Source: Kiritimatiellia bacterium
Lineage (GTDB): Bacteria > Verrucomicrobiota > Kiritimatiellia > RFP12 > UBA3636
DNA length: 8,022 bases
Direction: 5' to 3'
Assembly (NCBI GenBank): GCA_017450425.1
Contig: JAFSUV010000177.1
Coordinates: 1 to 8,022 of the forward strand
Shown: positions 6,105-8,022 of the stretch, one piece after another
Layout: each line of letters starts with the position of its first letter
Position numbering within the stretch: the stretch's first letter is position 1
The notes under the pieces: generated by a model
The model's input: only the letters and a program-made list of their open reading frames with translations
What the model was told of the DNA's origin: nothing
Databases searched by the model: none
Position numbers and translations under genes: made by a program

Positions 6105-7306
6105 ATTTTCTCCAGCGCGGCGATGTTCTTTACCGGCGTACAGCCGGAAGAGAGGAATGTTTCCCGCGCGGCCTCGCCCATGCGGCGGATGGCGCCGGGA
6201 TCGAGCGAAAGCTCGCGGAGCGCCGCCGCAAGCGAAGCGGGGTTTCCGGCATCGAAAAGGCGCCCGCTCACGCCGTCGCGCACGAGAGTCCCGGCCTTTG
6301 CCGAGCTCGAGACCGCGGCGGCGCGCCCCGCTTCCATCGCTTCCATGACCGTGGTCGAGAACTGTTCGTAGCACCGCGAAGGCAGCACAAGCGCCGACGA
6401 ACCGGCAAGAAGCGCAGGAACCTCATCCTTGGGGATCGCCCCGAGGAAGCGCATCCCCGGCAAATCCGCCGCCGCGCTTTCGAGGCGCTCCCGCTCCGGG
6501 CCGTCTCCAACGATGTCAAGTTGCGCTTTTTCCGGCACGGGTGAATCTGGCATGGCGCACAAAATCCGCCACGCCTCCACCAGCACGTCCGGCCCTTTTT
6601 CCGGCGATAGTCGCCCAAGGTACAGGAAGCGGATCGGCCCTCCAGGCGCCACGCACTTTATGGTTGCCCCGTCGGCGCATGGCCGCGCCTTCGGCTCGCA
6701 GGCGTTTGGCTTCACCGCTATTTTCTGCTCTGGGAGCCCGGCCGCGACGAATTTTCCACGGGAAAACTCCGTCAGGGCGATGTACCTGGCGACGCGGCGT
6801 CGCCAAGTCCCAAGCGCGCGGTGTGCGACAAGCATCGCCGCCACAACGGCCGACTGGAAAAACGAGTCGCGGTAGCAGCGGCGGCAAACGCCGCGCCACG
6901 GGATGCGCCCAAGACAGTCCTCGCAGACCCTGCCGTTGCGGAAAAGATAGCCGTTGAGGCAGCAAAGGCGGTAGTTGTGGAGCGTCTGCACGACCGGTAC
7001 GCCTTCGCGCGCCGCAGCGAAGTAAACCGACGGCGACACCACCGGAAACGTGTTGTGGCAGTGTACGACATCGGGCTTTTCGGTGCGGATGAGCGCGCGA
7101 ACCTCGCGCACCGTCCGGCGGCTCCAAAGCGTGGAAAGCGCGATTCCGATTTTCGCCGGCAGGCCGCCCTCGTGGAGGTCGGAGTTGGACTTCTCGTAGC
7201 GGATGACCCGATGCCCCGCATTTTCGAGCATCCTGCACTCAGACTCGAAAACGCTGTCTTCTCCCCCGCGCTGGCGGTAGTGGTTGTGGATCACCAGGAT
7301 CGTCAC
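6080..7306 (-). CDS. Glycosyltransferase, GT4-like (GT-B fold), probable envelope polysaccharide enzyme
   Basis: 408 residues from GTG 7306. Expected to transfer a sugar from a nucleotide-sugar donor at the cytoplasmic face of the inner membrane, probably for LPS, O-antigen or exopolysaccharide. The N-terminal acceptor domain starts MTILVIHNHYRQRGGEDSVF (the Gly-rich loop of family 4) and includes DVVHCHNTFP (79-88). The C-terminal donor domain starts near 225 (IRFLYLGRLSPEKGPDVLVEA) and has VGDGPERERLE and the EX7E motif E314-QFSTTVM-E322. Both domains are complete, so it is probably active. The segment 115-144 has cysteines C115, C116, C128, C131, C141 and C144; the CxxC...CxxC arrangement is seen in a subgroup of GT4 enzymes (NGxLFRxGxxCExC) and may bind metal. 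The start GTGA overlaps the stop of the upstream ABC ATPase, suggesting coupled translation; a G-rich stretch takes the place of a normal Shine-Dalgarno. Acceptor and donor sugars cannot be deduced. Confidence 0.92.
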   Translation of the reverse strand: MTILVIHNHYRQRGGEDSVFESECRMLENAGHRVIRYEKSNSDLHEGGLPAKIGIALSTLWSRRTVREVRALIRTEKPDVVHCHNTFPVVSPSVYFAAAREGVPVVQTLHNYRLCCLNGYLFRNGRVCEDCLGRIPWRGVCRRCYRDSFFQSAVVAAMLVAHRALGTWRRRVARYIALTEFSRGKFVAAGLPEQKIAVKPNACEPKARPCADGATIKCVAPGGPIRFLYLGRLSPEKGPDVLVEAWRILCAMPDSPVPEKAQLDIVGDGPERERLESAAADLPGMRFLGAIPKDEVPALLAGSSALVLPSRCYEQFSTTVMEAMEAGRAAAVSSSAKAGTLVRDGVSGRLFDAGNPASLAAALRELSLDPGAIRRMGEAARETFLSSGCTPVKNIAALEKIYASCTGG

Positions 7307-8022
7307 GCCCCGCCGCCCCCGCCGCCACTAAGCGTCCCGCCACTAAGCGTCCCGCCACCACTAAGCGTCCCGCCACCACTAAGAGTCCCGCTACTACTAA
7401 GCGTCCCGCCACCACTAAGCGTCCCGCTACCACTAAGCGTCCCGCCACCACTAAGCGTCCCGCTACTACTAAGCGTCCCGCCACCACTAAGCGTCCCGCC
7501 ACCACTAAGAGTCCCGCTACTACTAAGCGTCCCGCCACTAAGAGTCCCGCTACTACCCGGTCGCGCGCCAAGGCACTCGCCCCTGTGCGGAGTGTGCCCG
7601 GCGTCATCCCCAAGCGCCTCGACATGCTCCGGGTGGTCTGTGTGCACGAGCGCGCGACCGTGGCCGCCTATCGGCTCGAGGACCGCCCCGTCGCCGCCGC
7701 CGAGCAAATGCAGATCGACGCCGCGGTTCACGCACAGCAGGTGCGTCGCGTGGCGGCTCACCACATCGCGGTCGTGCGAAACCATCACCACCGCCGCGCT
7801 TCCGGCGAGCGAAGCGAAGATTGCGTAAAGCGCGCCTTCGGTCTCCGGATCGACATTTGCAGTCGGCTCGTCGAGAAGCAGGAGCGCCGGGCGCCGCACG
7901 AGCGCCTGCGCCACCAGCACCCGCTGGCGCTCGCCGCCGGACAGTGCCGCAAACGGCCTGCCCTCGAAGCCCGGCAGCGCGACACGCTCAAGCGCCTCGC
8001 CCGCAGCGGCGCGCGAGGCGCG
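7303..8022 (-). CDS. Metal-type (ZnuC-like) ABC transporter ATPase with GTLSGG-repeat tail (5' partial)
   Basis: The frame is open to the right edge, so Walker A and the start are outside; 239 C-terminal residues are visible (numbered from the edge). LSGGE (27-31, nt 7944-7930) followed by RQRVLVAQAL, Walker B LLLLDE (47-52) with PTANVD, and switch H83 in VMVSHD identify an ABC ATPase. The run THLLCVNRGVDLH (93-105) followed by a His-containing stretch (H121, H127, H130, H133, H143, H146) resembles zinc/manganese importers of the ZnuC/TroB/MntB type (HD...CVNR), so zinc or manganese uptake is the best guess; substrate is not proven. The core ends near residue 157. The remaining 81 residues are a Gly/Ser/Thr/Leu tail of 13 GTLSGG-type repeats, which I know from no standard member of this family. 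The stop TGA overlaps the glycosyltransferase GTG by 4 nt. The permease would be expected outside the window. Confidence 0.88.
   Translation of the reverse strand, partial: RASRAAAGEALERVALPGFEGRPFAALSGGERQRVLVAQALVRRPALLLLDEPTANVDPETEGALYAIFASLAGSAAVVMVSHDRDVVSRHATHLLCVNRGVDLHLLGGGDGAVLEPIGGHGRALVHTDHPEHVEALGDDAGHTPHRGECLGARPGSSGTLSGGTLSSSGTLSGGGTLSGGGTLSSSGTLSGGGTLSGSGTLSGGGTLSSSGTLSGGGTLSGGGTLSGGTLSGGGGGGA
7307..7325 (-). other. G-rich block at the glycosyltransferase start
   Basis: On the minus strand the 19 nt directly before the GTG start at 7306 consist only of G and C, as G-runs of two to five broken by single C (GGCGGCGGGGGCGGCGGGGC when read from 7326). It encodes the final Gly residues and Ala of the ATPase tail. 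Runs of this kind can form two-tier G-quadruplexes, and they occupy the position where a ribosome-binding site would be. Any effect on translation is inference. Confidence 0.4.
7326..7553. repeat. 13-unit 15/18-bp tandem array encoding GTLSGG repeats
   Basis: Eleven 18-bp and two 15-bp units (the first, 7326-7340, and the twelfth, 7521-7535, lack one codon). The plus-strand consensus is CACTAAGCGTCCCGCCAC; on the coding minus strand each unit reads GTLSGG, with GTLSSS, GTLSGS and GTLSG variants. Units differ at only four sites: the first base C/T, the eighth base C/A (ACG or ACT Thr codon), the sixteenth base C/T, and loss of the last triplet. Unit sizes are multiples of three, so gain or loss of units keeps the gene open. 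Plus-strand 7342-7412 is identical to 7468-7538 (71 bp, offset 126 bp = 7 x 18), showing a multi-unit duplication. The array has no spacers, so it is not CRISPR. Confidence 0.95.

Noticed and set aside
4599..6374. 591-codon minus-strand open frame across ompH and lpxD
   Set aside because: It crosses two well-identified plus-strand genes and part of a third gene, shows no family motif, and has shadow-type composition.
7326..7553. CRISPR array
   Set aside because: Units of 15-18 bp are directly contiguous with no unique spacers; it is a coding minisatellite.
6821..7828. Long plus-strand open frame of 335 codons through the repeat region, with PPLSV-type repeats
   Set aside because: It is antisense to two genes with unmistakable motifs. 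The 15/18-bp repeat units are multiples of three and stop-free in this frame, so the openness is a by-product of the array and the high GC.

Overview
The window is GC-rich, tightly packed bacterial DNA with six to seven protein genes and no RNA genes. A periplasmic OmpH/Skp-type chaperone followed by lpxD shows an outer membrane with lipid A, so the organism is a diderm (Gram-negative) bacterium. The isoleucyl-tRNA synthetase is of the class 2 ('eukaryotic-like') type. Several genes start at GTG, and few have a clear Shine-Dalgarno sequence. Together these would fit a member of the PVC group (for example Verrucomicrobiota or Kiritimatiellota), but the taxonomy is an inference from gene flavour only.

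Layout, left to right. (1) About 2-3488, plus strand: the C-terminal half of ileS; a 98-residue protein resembling the detached C-terminal glycyl-radical end of anaerobic ribonucleotide reductase (NrdD), with a strong RBS and an unusual T-free leader; and a 534-residue unrecognised protein with an N-terminal hydrophobic segment. (2) 3499-4197, minus strand: a lone GlnQ/HisP-type amino-acid ABC ATPase, convergent with the unknown gene and separated from it by 10 bp. (3) 4198-4368: a 171-bp divergent intergenic region, the largest gap in the window, holding a good sigma70-like promoter facing right. (4) 4369-6104, plus strand: ompH/skp and lpxD, coupled by a near-overlap. This is part of the usual outer-membrane biogenesis cluster, but bamA, fabZ and lpxA are not seen here. 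(5) 6080-8022, minus strand: a family-4 type glycosyltransferase whose end overlaps the end of lpxD by 25 bp. Its GTG start overlaps the stop of an upstream metal-type (ZnuC-like) ABC ATPase, which runs off the right edge.

The most unusual element is in the last gene. The ATPase carries an 81-residue low-complexity C-terminal tail built from a GTLSGG hexapeptide, encoded by a 13-unit 15/18-bp tandem array (7326-7553). The array includes an exact 71-bp internal duplication at a 126-bp offset and ends against a G-rich block at the glycosyltransferase start. The NrdD-like mini-protein is the second item worth following. I see no CRISPR array, insertion sequence, prophage, tRNA or defence system, and nothing that amounts to a clear new multi-gene system. 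Most of the window is housekeeping and envelope biogenesis.
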